NCBI RefSeq assembly: GCF_000275845.1
Contig: NW_006766893.1
Span: forward strand, 156,655 to 220,654
From: Dichomitus squalens LYAD-421 SS1
Lineage: Eukaryota > Basidiomycota > Agaricomycetes > Polyporales > Polyporaceae
Length of the DNA: 64,000 bases
Direction: 5' to 3'
A program made the translations under genes and the position numbers. Numbering within the stretch: the stretch's first letter is position 1; every line of letters begins with the position of its first letter. Below are positions 24,007-35,539 of this stretch, one piece after another. Below the pieces are notes generated by a model. That model was not told where the DNA came from and did not search any database. It saw only the letters and a list, made by a program, of their open reading frames with translations.

Positions 24007-24729
24007 ACAGTCGAGGGGGCAGGACTTTGGGGGCGCAGAGGATGAACGTTGAGCGACAATAGGGTCCACACTTGTTGCGCTCAAGCGTGGAGGGTTGGAA
24101 AGAACTCGGTCGGGATTCTGTGAACGGTAACCGTACAATGTACCAAAAGAAGGGGAAAGTGTATGTTGTGTCAGGCCAGAACATCATGCAGTGTCGACTA
24201 TGTGTCCGGCTTGCTCATCAAAAACCCGCGTTAAGCTTGCGAAAGTGCGGTAATCATCCATAACAACTCGACAAAATTGGGGGCCTCAGAGAATACACGT
24301 GCGAAGAAGAAATTTGAGCAAAGCCGAGACCGACATCATCGTCGGAGCATATCACAACCGGGCCAACCCATCATGTCCAACCGATCCTTTGCTGAAGCAA
24401 GGATACAGATCATTGAACTGCTGAGCATGAGCATGGATCATTGCATGGAGTATCCGGGCGCGTTGCCGCTGCGAGTGGGGTACCGGTATGTATTCGAAAA
24501 GAGGTGATGACGGAAAAGGAAGGACGACGAAAGTAGAACGAGCGCGCGCCATTAACCTTGCTTCTACGGTGGGAAATTTGGCCAGATCGACAGGACCGGC
24601 CATATACAGTTGCACTGGACTTCCATGATTTCACCGTCCACCTGTACGTCGTAAGAAAACGACCCCGGACCTGCTCAGTGCATCCACGAGCCCACGACTT
24701 CAGGCACTTATCTCCTGATACCAACCGTG
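24007..24729. other. intergenic, nothing recognised
   Basis: Between the stop of the G1 peptidase and the start of the kinase-like gene, both on the plus strand. No coding or RNA signal seen. Confidence 0.45.
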
Positions 24730-25820
24730 ATGTCCATCGAAGCCGCCGCAAAGGAGTATGCCAACTCTGTGTATTATGTTGTCTGCCCTGACCTGATGTC
24801 CTTTGTACTAGTGGAGCCCTCTTTCCTGAGTTCGTCGAAGGCAAGGAGCTGCGTCTCTCCCTACCGAACGCCGGCTCGTCCTCTTCTACGGCTTGCACGA
24901 TAGTGAAAGCATTCCGCCCGTTCACCATGTCTCCCGTCCTTCTTGTGTCGCTGATCCAACCCTCTACACCAACCCACGGTGACGATGTATTGCCAACCAC
25001 CGCGATCATCAAACTATACGACCGACGCTGTCTTTCTAATGCACGCGACGAATTCGACGAGGGCAAGCCATGGTCCCTCGACAAGGAACAGGAGTACAGG
25101 CAGTACCTCGACGACGTCGCCACAGGCTCTGTCGCACGGGGCGACTTCGACAGCCCGACCTTCATGTGGGACAACGACGTCTCGGATGGCGAATTCGAAG
25201 CCTACCTCCAGCGCGTGGCGCAGCGGATGTTCGACGCGGAGCGCACGGCGTACGAACGGTTGCGCGACCTCCAAGGGAAGAAGATCCCGAGGCTGTACAG
25301 CGTCGTCGAATACGAGATCGCCATCCCCAACGCCCGCGGCGATGGAGCTGCCGTCACAGACACGATCCCGGGCCTCTTGCTCGAATACGTCTCATCGCTC
25401 TCACTTAGGCAGCTCGTCGCGACGTGGACGGCGCGCAACCCCCCCTTGGCCAACGAGGTCCTGGCGGTGTTGTGCGAGGAGGCGGTCAAGGTCGTCGATC
25501 GGATATCCGACTTCGACGTCCTGAACGAAGACGTGCGCGTGGACAACTTCCTGATCCGCGAGCCCTTCATCGATGCCACCTCGTCTACGCAAGGGGGAAA
25601 CGCGGCTGTTGTGGAGAACGCGGTGGTGCTCATCGACCTCGGCCTCTGTCGCCTGCGCAGGGAGGACGAGAGCGAGGATGAGTGGATCAAAGCCAAATGG
25701 TCCCAGGACGAGGCGGGTGCGGTTGGCTTCGTGCTTCTCGGTCTCGTCCGGGAGTTCATTGGAGAGAACGTCTGGAAGTACGAGAGAAGCCTGCGATACT
25801 ATCGCCCCCTAGAGGAGTAA
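24730..25820 (+). CDS. fungal protein-kinase-like protein (degenerate catalytic motifs)
   Basis: Two exons (24730-24755 and 24812-25820) close in frame to 344 residues. The short first exon is needed to provide the ATG and joins at GA|T. The protein resembles an expanded agaricomycete family of protein-kinase-like fold proteins: TAIIKLYDRRC supplies a VAIK-type lysine (K76), and LQGKKIPRLYSV and GLLLEYVSS follow the usual N-lobe to hinge order. NEDVRVDNFL stands where HxDxxxxN is expected, so the catalytic-loop His is Asn while Asp and Asn are kept. VVLIDLGLCR replaces DFG with DLG. No activation loop or C-lobe extension of a true eukaryotic kinase. Substrate unknown. It could be an atypical kinase or a pseudokinase; the family assignment rests on motif order only. 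Confidence 0.75.
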
Positions 25821-26536
25821 TTGCAGCTCCCGATCGGAGGCATGGTGTTCTCATGAGGGGGTAGTTGTACGCTGATATGCCTTCTGGTTCCAGAGTTCTC
25901 TGCGTCCCTTTCTCTTCCAGGACGTATTGCCCCTATTCATGGTTGTATTGAACACTAAAGGTTACATCTCGATCGGGTCCAGACTCAGGAAATCACATAG
26001 TATAACGCAATTCCCGTGCTCACCGTAGCATCTACCGGGACTTACGAATTCCGGGGGCAGCGACAGTAGTCCGAACGAATTTGCAAAGCACTGACTCCGA
26101 CATCGTGTCCTCTCCAGGCCGAAGCCGGTTGAGGGAGGTTCGGGCCAGCCATGGAGCTAACTCGAAATCGAATGCTGGTTGTGGCGTTTACCGACCTTCT
26201 GACCTCCTTTCTCTGGGAACAAAGGCACTGACAGAAGGGATGCAGTGAATGTATGAGGTGCAGGGCGTCGTCGAAGGCGTCGAGCGCTTCAGGAAGCCGG
26301 TGTGGCGCCCTGAATTGTGCAATTGTGCCGTACGCATCGCCGCTAGTGGTGAACCTGAAACTCCGGTGCTTGCAGTAGTGTCCAAATGACACCGGTCTTC
26401 CTGGCGTTCGCTCGTCTGATGACGAATTCCTACATAAGGATATAAGTGTAGAGACGACGTGAATTCCCCCAGTCCCATCTGAGGCTATCTCCCGTCAACC
26501 CCGCCAACGAAGGAACGAATTGATCTCTTGCCAACG
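25821..26536. other. intergenic, nothing supported
   Basis: A minus-strand frame around 26042-26392 has a short TPR-like word (LPEALDAFDDALHL), but nothing around it supports a gene. Confidence 0.4.
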
Positions 26537-26881
26537 ATGCCGGTGAGGTACCTCACTCAGCCAGAGGCTCGTCTCCCGCTGATGCGCTCTCAATAGAAGA
26601 AAGCCCCGTCCGTCAAAGACTATCTCGACGGCATAGACGTCTCCAAGGTTACGTCAGGTCTTTGGGCCCCTGCCAAGCAGTGGAACCGCCTTCACGGCGA
26701 CGGAAAGTCGACCACAGGAGGCTCATACCATATCGAGACCATACATGGCAGCGACGGCGTGTACAAGGCCAAGGTTGTCGGCCCGGGCGGTGCCACCAAG
26801 GTCGAAGTGGAATGGGCTGCTGCTACGAACCCGGCCCCTACCGTCGCCACCGTCATCGCGGCGCTCAAGGCGAAGGCCTAG
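26537..26881 (+). CDS. 96-residue hypothetical protein
   Basis: Two exons: 26537-26542 (ATGCCG only) and 26597-26881, separated by a 54-base intron with GTGAGG donor and AATAG acceptor. Spliced they give 96 residues beginning MPKKAPSVKDYLDGIDVSK. The body contains GLWAPAKQWNRLHG and a symmetric-looking stretch GVYKAKVVGPGGATKVEVEW, and it ends in ALKAKA. No signal peptide, membrane segment or known domain. Codon use is strongly GC3-rich, like the confident genes nearby, which supports real coding. A beta-strand-rich small fold is plausible from the alternating pattern. I do not recognise a family. Confidence 0.6.
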
Positions 26882-28082
26882 ATCTGAAGATTGTGGTAAG
26901 GATGAAGTCCTATTCATTGCTGGAACGCCAACTCACTGCCTGAGCTCTAGTGCAGCAACACCATTGGCACACAGTGCGGTCGAACGCTAGGAAAGAGGGA
27001 AGAACGTCGGGGCGTAGGCGTCGTGTGTAAAAATAGTGAATCCATGTTGTCGTTGACTTTGCTTCGGTGTTTGAGCTCAACGAGGTCAGCGGGACAGCGA
27101 GCGGATAGCCCAAATTCACGTATCGTACATGCAATGCCTCCACCGCAAGATGCATCCCTTCCAGAACGCAGGTGCACTTGGTCGAAGGCAAAGAAGCCGA
27201 CACAACAGATACCACCGAGTGTCATGATCAGGTAGATGCATCAGCAGCCTGCCCAACCCCTCTAGCCGAGCCTAAGGGCGACTGTGCTCTCCATCCATGG
27301 CCATAGGACTCTGTAGCAAGCATCGATCAGTTCGAGGAGTTGACCGTTCACAAGCAGAATCAGACCCGTACGTATGAGAATCGTCGAAACCAAAATCAAA
27401 TTACACATAAAGTAACACACCGGAACACCTATCGTATACCAAGGACGCCCACAAGAAGCATTCAAGCTCCACATCGCCATGCAGGTCCCAGTTACCGGTC
27501 CACATCTACAGGCAACGTGCGCGTGAACCCGACGTTGCATACATAGGGTATCAGTGGACGGGTATTGGTGAACGATGATAGCGGTGGTGAAGCTGGACGA
27601 GACCCTGAGGCCAGCACCGCACGGCAGCGACGCGCATGGACTCGATAGGGGGTATATGTGCAAACAAGACGACGCTGTCGTACGTGACCCCACGTGCAGT
27701 AAGGGGTGAAGCGTAGCGGGAGGATGAAGGGGCACTGGGGCAGGTAGCCAAGCACGCGGGGCAAGAAGGATTGTACAGCCCATAACGGCAGACATAAATC
27801 AATAAGAGGGAGGAGCACGCGGAGGGATCAAGGTAATCGCAGATGGAATCAGGAACACGCTAGGCGGGGCACAAGGGATACGAGACGCGAACAGATATAA
27901 AAGACTAGCGTAAAATCGCAGAAATGACAGGAAGTCGCATCAGGTGCGGACGAGGCACTGCAATACCTCGCCTGCGCAGATGCGAAAGAGGCGAGATTGG
28001 CAACCAATACACGTACAGGAATTCCTACAACCCAACGGGAAACGGAGACGAAAAGGCGACGCAGAGGGTCTACGAGGGACTC
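26882..28082. other. intergenic, nothing supported
   Basis: A 177-codon minus-strand frame (27262-27795) has a hydrophobic C-terminal part but no family match or flanking exons that I can support. The stretch next to 28083 probably holds the 3' UTR of the membrane-protein gene. Confidence 0.4.
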
Positions 28083-30089
28083 TCACTCGGCGGTGCCGAC
28101 GTACGCGTCTTCGTCGTCGTAAACCGTGTTAGCAAGGTTCTTCCTTGAGTTCGAGGCGGCGACAGGGTAGACGGTAGAGGAAGAAGCCGAGGCGGTGGTG
28201 TCGGGAGAGTACAAGACGCGCATGCCCATGCTGTTGTAGTTCGCAGCGGGGGTGGGGGGAGCAGGACTGCCGGGGACGGTAGCACCCATCGCGCGACGCT
28301 CAGCGTAGGCACGGAGCATCGCGTCAGGTGACATGACGTTGGCGTGCATGGGCTGCATCGGCATGGCGCCCAAGATGGGGGACTTCGGCGCCTGGTGCGT
28401 GGGGCTGGGGGGAGTTGGCATCTGAACGGCGGAGGGCATCTCAACCTGGGCACCTCCCTGTTCGCCAAGCCGCATCACTGAAGCGACAGTTAGACATAAG
28501 TAAGGACGAATGAAGGAAGAATGCGTACTAGTCAAAGCAGGCATGAATTCATCGTAATTTGACTGATGCTCGGCATCTCCTCCGGCCATACGGGCTTGAA
28601 TGTCCTCGTGGGTGAGGCTGAGAGGACCAGCAGTCTGTATCGGGGACAAGATAGGCGAAGAGTTGCTCGAACTCTCGCTAGAGTGCTGGCGATCAGGCAG
28701 GGGCGGGACAACAACACTGCTGGTGTGGAAGGCACGGGACTGGCGGGCGCGGCGAGACTCTGACGACGGGCGGGGATCGGCAGCGAACGACACACGGGAG
28801 ACGCGGTTCTCAAAGGCGGAGGTGCGAAGGCCAGGGCGAAGTTGTGACATGTACGGCGCATCAGGAGGGAGACCGTCCTGGGCTAAGATGCCACGGGCGC
28901 CGATGCCAGCCTGACCGCCTTCAACGGCGACGGTCGATGCAGGTCGGATGCCGCCGAAGGAGAACGACGACGTACGATTCCCAGGGACTGCCATGCTGTT
29001 CCGAATGGCAGCGTTCGCACCCGCACCGGAGAGGGACTTCCAATCGGTGGAGATAGTGGACATGCGCTTGTCGACCATCTCGCTGAACCGCTTACGCTTC
29101 TCCTTGCCCTTTTGACGGTTCATCCGGATGTACGCCACGACGATGAGACCAATGATAAAGAGGAGCGGAATGATTACGGCGGCTGCAATGGCACCCTTCG
29201 ACGGTCCATGCTTCTCAGTTGGGAGGTTGTTCACCTGCTCGACAGCCCCTGCGACAGCAGAGTCACCCGTCGAATTGCCGGAATATGTCGCGGTGAAGAG
29301 CGGCCCGGCAGCACCACCGACAGCGAAGATAGGTTGCCCAGCGGGGATGATGGTGAATTCAAGGCTGACGGAAGACGTAGAGTTCCACCAGCCAGGTTTG
29401 AGGGTTGCGTTGTAGCTCCCGGTCTTGTAGTTGACGTTCTCCCACTCGTGGATGAGGGGCGGATTCCCGCTCGGTGCGTAGAGGTAAATATCGACAGCGG
29501 TCGTGTTGAGACAGGATGTGTCCCAGCTAATGGTGACGGGCTGGCTGGCATCGACGGTTTGGCCTTTGGTAGGCGTCTTGTAGAGACCACCTGTTAGGCA
29601 GTCTGAAGATGAAACATTAGCAGAGGTGGTAAATGGTTCGCTCGCAGCACAAAAACTTCGCATGGGCAACAAACGGCTGTCCATCGCGCTCTGCATGCCT
29701 TATCTCATGCCATGAGAGCGTAGAGGCCGATGATGGGGTAGAAGAGCCATTGGCAGATATTATCTTCGTGGCCTGCAGTTGTTTGGGGAGGACGTCAAGA
29801 ACCAGCCCTCAGGAAGTCAATTTTTGAAGGCCGGTCACATCCTACCAGCCAACCGTCCGCGAGTATTCTATCTCTCGAACTCCCCAAGTTTTCAACATCC
29901 ATGACACCCGAGACTGGCTTTAGCGCAAGCCCGCAGCTGCCATACCCGCTCCATTTTCGCGAGCGTACGAAACATTAAGTTCTGTGTGGAAGGGCCATAT
30001 GACTTACCATCGCGTTTGTTAAGCTGATTGGTATGCTGATGCAAACCAACGGCATGGCCCAAGCGTACAGTCTTGAATCCACTCTTCAT
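28083..30089 (-). CDS. single-pass membrane protein with Kre9/Knh1-like ectodomain
   Basis: Two exons are secure: 28529-29602 and 28083-28477, joined over a 51-base in-frame intron (28478-28528). A proposed first exon 30008-30089 fits in phase and ends in a Kex2-like KRD just before DCLTGGLYKTP, but it lacks a good signal peptide, so the true 5' end may lie further upstream. The extracellular part (VTISWDTSCLNTTAVDIYLY, many NxS/T sites) has the strand pattern of Ser/Thr-rich Kre9/KNH-type wall proteins. One transmembrane helix follows (GAIAAAVIIPLLFIIGLIVV), then a long disordered cytoplasmic tail rich in Ser/Pro, with basic RMNRQKGKEKRKRF at the membrane. The layout suggests a cell-surface sensor or wall-linked protein. 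The role is inferred, not shown. Confidence 0.75.
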
Positions 30090-30480
30090 AGTTGACGTCA
30101 AAAGAGTGTGGGATGAAAAGAAGGGGATGAGGAAGGAAAGGATAGCCGGGGCTCGAGGGCGAGAGCGACGACGACAAGGGGGAGGGCGACGACAACGATG
30201 GCGGCGAACAGGAGGCTCGCGACGGGAAAGACCCTTCTCCGGGAACAGACGCCCGAATCCAGATGCAACTCCGAACAACAGCCGCTTGCTGATAGCCGCT
30301 GATGGGTCCCCGGGAGCAATAGCTTGCTTGTTCGAATACCGTCTATTCGTACACATTTGAACATACAACAATGGTTGACCGTGCGGGAATACATCCAAGA
30401 CCTAGCCTACACATTTTCGTCCTCAAACAGGTTCGTACACCTCCATTCTAGTATGCAATACGATCCATTCCTCGAGGTAC
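30090..30480. other. intergenic between two minus-strand genes
   Basis: Contains the promoter and possibly the missing signal-peptide exon of the membrane-protein gene. A minus-strand hydrophobic stretch (SLLFAAIVVVALPLVVVALA) lies at about 30150-30220 in another frame and is a candidate for that exon. Confidence 0.4.
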
Positions 30481-33400
30481 CTACGCTTTCTATCAGCCAC
30501 AAGTAATGCAGACATCTTACTGAACATACATACCTTCCAACCATGCGTAGCAGCCGCCCGCTTATAGCCAGCTAATGCCTCCTGAATGTTGTACGGCCTA
30601 CATCGACATACGAACAATCAACACCGACAACTGGCAGTGCGCCGGATTCGTGGCATCGTAGATATGTACTCACGTATCCCAGTTCGGGGCGAGGCGAGCG
30701 GCCTTCGGATCCAGGTTCGAGATCGCGAGCTTGATTTGGAGGAGGACGGCAGAGATGCTGACAGGCACATGTCAGCTTCCGGGAAGAGCGAAGTAGTTGC
30801 GACATCATCTATGACTATATATACCTGTAGCTCGGAAGCCAACCTGCCACCAAGTAAGGCGGTCAGAACATCTGAAACGATTGAACCGCCGCAAACTCAC
30901 CATCTGCGGTCAAAAGATCCATACACATCGAGCCTCCTACAAAGCATACGAGAGGTCAGTAGGAGCGAATCGAGTGATTACAACCACAACAAACCAAGGG
31001 TGACATGCCCGCCACCGCCCTGTAATCAGATAGTTAGAGCGAACATGTAATGGGATGGCGCGCAGCGAACCTGGCTGAACCCTAAGAATCTAGGCTTCAG
31101 AATGCGGAAGAAAGGTGGCGCATGGGGAAAGTCAGCCGGGAAGCGGATCTCGAACACCAAGGAGTTGACACCACTATCGACACGGTCAGCTATGTCATCG
31201 GACGGAAGTTTCCTACACACCAACCATCTCGCCATGTCCTGGGCGACAGGTAACGTCGGGTCGAACGAGTGCAGCTCGACGATCCACTGGTACAGATTGT
31301 CGCCGATAAGATCCTCAGGAAAGTACCACCCGAGTTCACGTAGGCTTCTTGCCGCCTTTTGCTCTTTCAGGATCCCCTTCAGCTCCCTCTGTAGTGTGTT
31401 CGTAGCCTGCACCGAAGACTCCGTAGGAGGCGGTATGAGGTGTTCTATGCATTGCTCCACCCATGCGCGGTCGTGCCTCCAGTCGTCCACAGCCTCTTCG
31501 TCATCTTCTACCGGGGACGGCGCGGCTGGGACGATCGGAGCCGCCTCGAAGATCTTGAGGTCATCTTCGTCGTAGTCTACCGAGACATACTCCTCACGAC
31601 GCGTGGTGAGAACTTTCTCCAATGCAAAAGTAGGTTCGGGGATGCGAATGGTCATAGTCCCGAGAGTGAGTGGGTGCGCAGGGTCGAGCGGCACGTAGGG
31701 TATCGATTCGTCGATTTGCTCAGGCTCAGGGGCCTGTGGGGCTCCGCTGGTTGGCCACATACCAAGGAAGCTCTGATAGGTGGGAGCTGGTGTCCCTGAC
31801 CCGGAACCGCTGCTCTTGACCATGAGGTATCGACTGAAACACGACCTTTAGTGCGGAATCGACGAAGGCGCTCAAGAACTCACCAAATTATCCACTCGGT
31901 TTGCGCGACAACAAAGAAAGGCTGTGTAGAGACGAACTTGGTCGGCAGATTGACTATCTCTGCGAGGGCCACACAGTTGATAATACGAGAAGCACTGTTT
32001 CGCCAGCAGCTCGAAGCAGCTCGAGAATAGGAGCCAGTTGAGACATTGCCGTCCTTCGCGAAGTATACGCCTAGAGATGATCAGAAAATTCCCATTGCTC
32101 ATCACAAGGATTCGATCGCACCATTTCCATATGCTCGCCCATGGGCTATGTCTCTGAACCACAGACCATGTCGTATGATCTACAAGGCATTGTTAAAACG
32201 ACATCCTGTGACCCACTGTAGGCTACTCACCGAGTGCCAGTTTTTAGCAGGAGAGCCGTGGAAAGCCTGACCAATTCGATCAGCGGTCATCAAAGCAATG
32301 TGACTACATAGGGGAGCATCCTACATAGAGCGATGGATATCTGCGTGCATTGGCGTTCTCTCGTTGCGCCTGTTGGAGCGCCGTGCGGAACTTGGCCTCT
32401 GCATCCGGCGCACCAACGCTGAACCGGAATTGGCGCCACTCGGAGCCTGCAACGCATGCGACTCAATCAGGACGCTGTGCAAGCAGAACAACGGCGACGC
32501 AAACCGATGTTTTTGACTTGCTCCTCATCGGAGGTGAGTTCCTCCAGGTGCGCCGTGCAGGAGGCGACGATCCAGCGCAAGATGGACCACGCAGCATCCG
32601 GGATCGCCTTATCGAAGTCTTGCAGACGCGGCATCGCCCGACCTGCACCTCGCGACTGCTCTAGATGCTTCTTCATGTCGCTGATCTGCGGAGAAACTGC
32701 GTGAGCACGATAGACTACATCAATTCACGAGTACTCACCGGTGGGAGTGAGTCAATCAAGTACGTTATGGCACTACGCATCTGAGAGAGGTCACGAGGAG
32801 CTACGTCGCATCAGATTGTGCAAACCTACCTCAGGAAGCTGAAGTTGATCAAAGTCGCAGAGCCCGTCTGGATCTGTGAGAACGCTAGATCCCGCCCTCG
32901 GTTTCACGCGAAGGCCCATCCCGACTGGAAGAGGCGAGTCGAGAGCCCCCTCTGCGGCCGCTATGTACGCCAGCGAGACGAGGATATCCACAGTCACAGG
33001 GTTGGCCCGGATCTCGTACTGGACATGGACTCGGTTAGTATTCACGCGTGCACGTGCTCGGCGAAGGTACATACCTCAAGAGAAGGACCACGATTCAGGT
33101 TGTAGTATTGATACGTGCACAGCTTGGAGCTGCATACGTATGGCTTGAGCGCATCTAGGTCTTGCTTGAGCTGCTGATGACAGACTAAGCAGTAACGAGG
33201 GCAAAGCTATAGATAGGGCAGAATGCGAGCTAGTGAGTACTGAACGCCAAGCCAGCAGTGGTAACGACTCACAGTAATGCGCCGCATGAGATAAGAGAAG
33301 GCCAATAGGGGCAGGTTGATTGGAGCATCTGCGTTGCGCTCGAGGAGTGGGTCCGCCGGGAGCGCGTAGCTTTCAGATAACAGTTCATCGGCTGCGTCCG

Positions 33401-34694
33401 CACTCCGGATGTCCTACAAGCGGTGTATGTTCAGCCATCAGAAGAGGCGCATCATATAAATGATCACGCACTTGGCCTCTCCAGCGCATGATGTCTCCGA
33501 CGGCTTGCTGGGAGGTTTCTACTTCCCACCACAGTGTCTCCGCACCCGCCCATCCGAGCTCATACCGGATTCGAAGCTGGAGGATACGGAGGAAATGGCC
33601 GTTCAACAAACTCTCAAGCGACGAACTCAAACTGAAGGGCTGGAAGCCGACCAACGGCTCCTCATCCTCCTCAGGAGCATCGTCCTGATTTTCGTTACTA
33701 TCTGTATCGGCGTCGTATACTTCATCATCGTAATCGTCATAGAGCGGCTCCTCGACAGGATCTGCAGGATGCGCATCGTACCCTTCCTTCAAGCCATACC
33801 TGCGCAAGGTCTCTGCGGCTTCGTCCGGGGTCGGCTTGTAGCCTGGGGTCAATCCAAGACGAAAATGCGGCACAGAGCCAAGAAAGTGCGCAGCGTCGGT
33901 GTAGGTGGCGTCCTGCTGAACGACGGGATATACACCCCTCAGTCCAGAAATCAGGAGGGTCAGGTGCTGAGGGCGTGATAAGAGTTGTTTGTCCCATGCC
34001 ATGAGGGCACGAGCAGGAATGGTATCCGCCAAGGACTTTGCGGGTAGTGATACGGATAGCGCGAAGTCATCCTGACCGAATGGGACGAATCCCGGATGGT
34101 AGCCGTATGCCACAATTTCATTGAACTCTCTGTGTGGATTGTCAAGCAGCGTTTGGATTCAGTGATGCAGCAAGAGCGTACCGCTGAAGGACGGTCTGAT
34201 CGAGCTTGCTACGTCCAACTGCAGCCCCCATCAACCCCAAGTCATCGTCCAAGTCATAGTCTGCCGCATCGTCTTCATCATCATCATCATCATCATCATG
34301 TTCATCCGCATCATGTTCATCTTCACTGTCTGCCCTATAGCTTCCTTGGCCATGCGTTGCAGCTGTTCTCTTAGCCAACCTCTCAAGTAATCTCATTAAC
34401 AAATCTTGAATGGTCAGAGCACCGTCTTCATGTACGGACCCGGTGATGCACAGGACATTTGCAGGGAGATCATCTTGGGAAGAGCAGAAGAAGGTATGAT
34501 CAGAGGGGTACTCGGACGAGTCTGTTGAACGAGCATGAGTTCCGGAACTAACTCGGATAACATGACACGACACACGCCATACCGGACACCAGGACAGTTA
34601 AGGACGCAATCAAGTCTCCATTTGTATGGGCAATCGTGCAATCAAATGAGCCGTCCTCATCTCCCGGTACGGCACCTAGAGACCTCTCAGACAT
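30481..34694 (-). CDS. PARP-domain / UBE2Q-like E2 fusion protein
   Basis: Nineteen minus-strand exons close in frame to 1065 residues: 34583-34694, 34182-34521, 33472-34129, 33273-33413, 33075-33206, 32830-33018, 32739-32780, 32505-32685, 32325-32446, 32231-32266, 32122-32179, 31884-32070, 31071-31833, 30995-31019, 30901-30936, 30825-30843, 30674-30757, 30534-30597, 30481-30489. The N-terminal region has a poly-Asp stretch (about 107-135). A Cys cluster follows (C419, C423, C426, C442, C447). The ADP-ribosyltransferase core has AFHGSPAKNWHS (H642) and GNGVYFAKD (Y673); the third triad position is Phe (QPFFVVAQTEW), which predicts mono-ADP-ribosylation at most. The E2 part has FEIRFPADFPHAPPF and catalytic Cys1000 in GGSMCMDLLTADGW. 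PARP6/8-like plus UBC fusions are known in fungi. The last intron (30490-30533) is uncertain; without it the frame runs to 30423. Confidence 0.92.
34274..34299. repeat. CAT/ATG trinucleotide tract inside the PARP-UBC gene
   Basis: About eight consecutive CAT units on the plus strand read as GAT codons on the minus strand and encode a run of seven aspartates in the acidic linker. Likely length-variable. Confidence 0.7.
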
Positions 34695-35539
34695 GGGGTG
34701 GTAAAAGCAGCTAGGACGGCGGCGTACTCAAAATCCGGAGCCCTTGGACCTCAAAGCCCTGCTCGATAGCCTCGGTGGCATTGAGGAGGTCGTATTGGAA
34801 CCTTTTGCGGCCCCTAGTTGGAGGATGTGAAGTACTTGTTACCATGAGTCCGAGGTAGTTGGTGCAAGGGCGTGGGTGGCACAACAGATGAGATGTGACT
34901 TGCCGCAGCGCACTGCGCGGCTTCAAGGAACGTGTACCGTGGGTCGTTGATGATTGCGCAAAACGCCGATTACTTCTTACAGCGTAATCAGACGAGGATG
35001 AGGCTGGCCTCAATACTGCGTTGTCGGCTTCAAAGCTCCAGGGTTCTACGCGAATATCTCAAGCTGGTGTTCCCCCGTGCTAGGTGCTGAGTTTGCTGCT
35101 TGCTACAGACAGCCCAGATGTCACAAATAGCAGGTTTGCAGGAGGTGTTCCTCAGAGTTGCCGACAGACGAGTCAGAGCTGGATAATCGACGTGACACTT
35201 GACTCGTCGCGTCGCACGGCCGCCACATACATAGGCTGAGATCTGGGCGCTCGATCGCACAACATCGCTCGTTGCTACGTACTCCGATGCGCTTGCTGAC
35301 TTACCGTGATCACTATTCAATGCTCCATACTTTGTCTCGATCATAGTTGACTAATGCTTGCAGTGCAACTAACGCGAAATGTGACTATGTAGATTGCCTC
35401 TACAGGTATGCTCAAGTGTCGTTCTCGTACTCATATATTCGGAACACAGGTAGTAATGACAACCTCGGAGCCTGGCGCACTTACCAGGTGCGTATCAGAA
35501 CTGCATATCGTATCAACTGCGAGCGAATCAATGACAGCA
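34695..35539. other. intergenic, PARP-UBC promoter side
   Basis: Contains the 5' flank of the PARP-UBC gene and the 3' flank of the first coiled-coil gene, both on the minus strand. A 100-codon minus frame at 34711-35013 has no recognisable family. Confidence 0.4.

Noticed and set aside
26042..26392. Minus-strand frame with a TPR-like word
   Set aside because: A single helix-like word is not enough; no second repeat and no gene structure around it.
27262..27795. 177-codon minus frame with a hydrophobic C-terminus
   Set aside because: Could not be connected to exons or to a membrane-protein family. Low sequence support.
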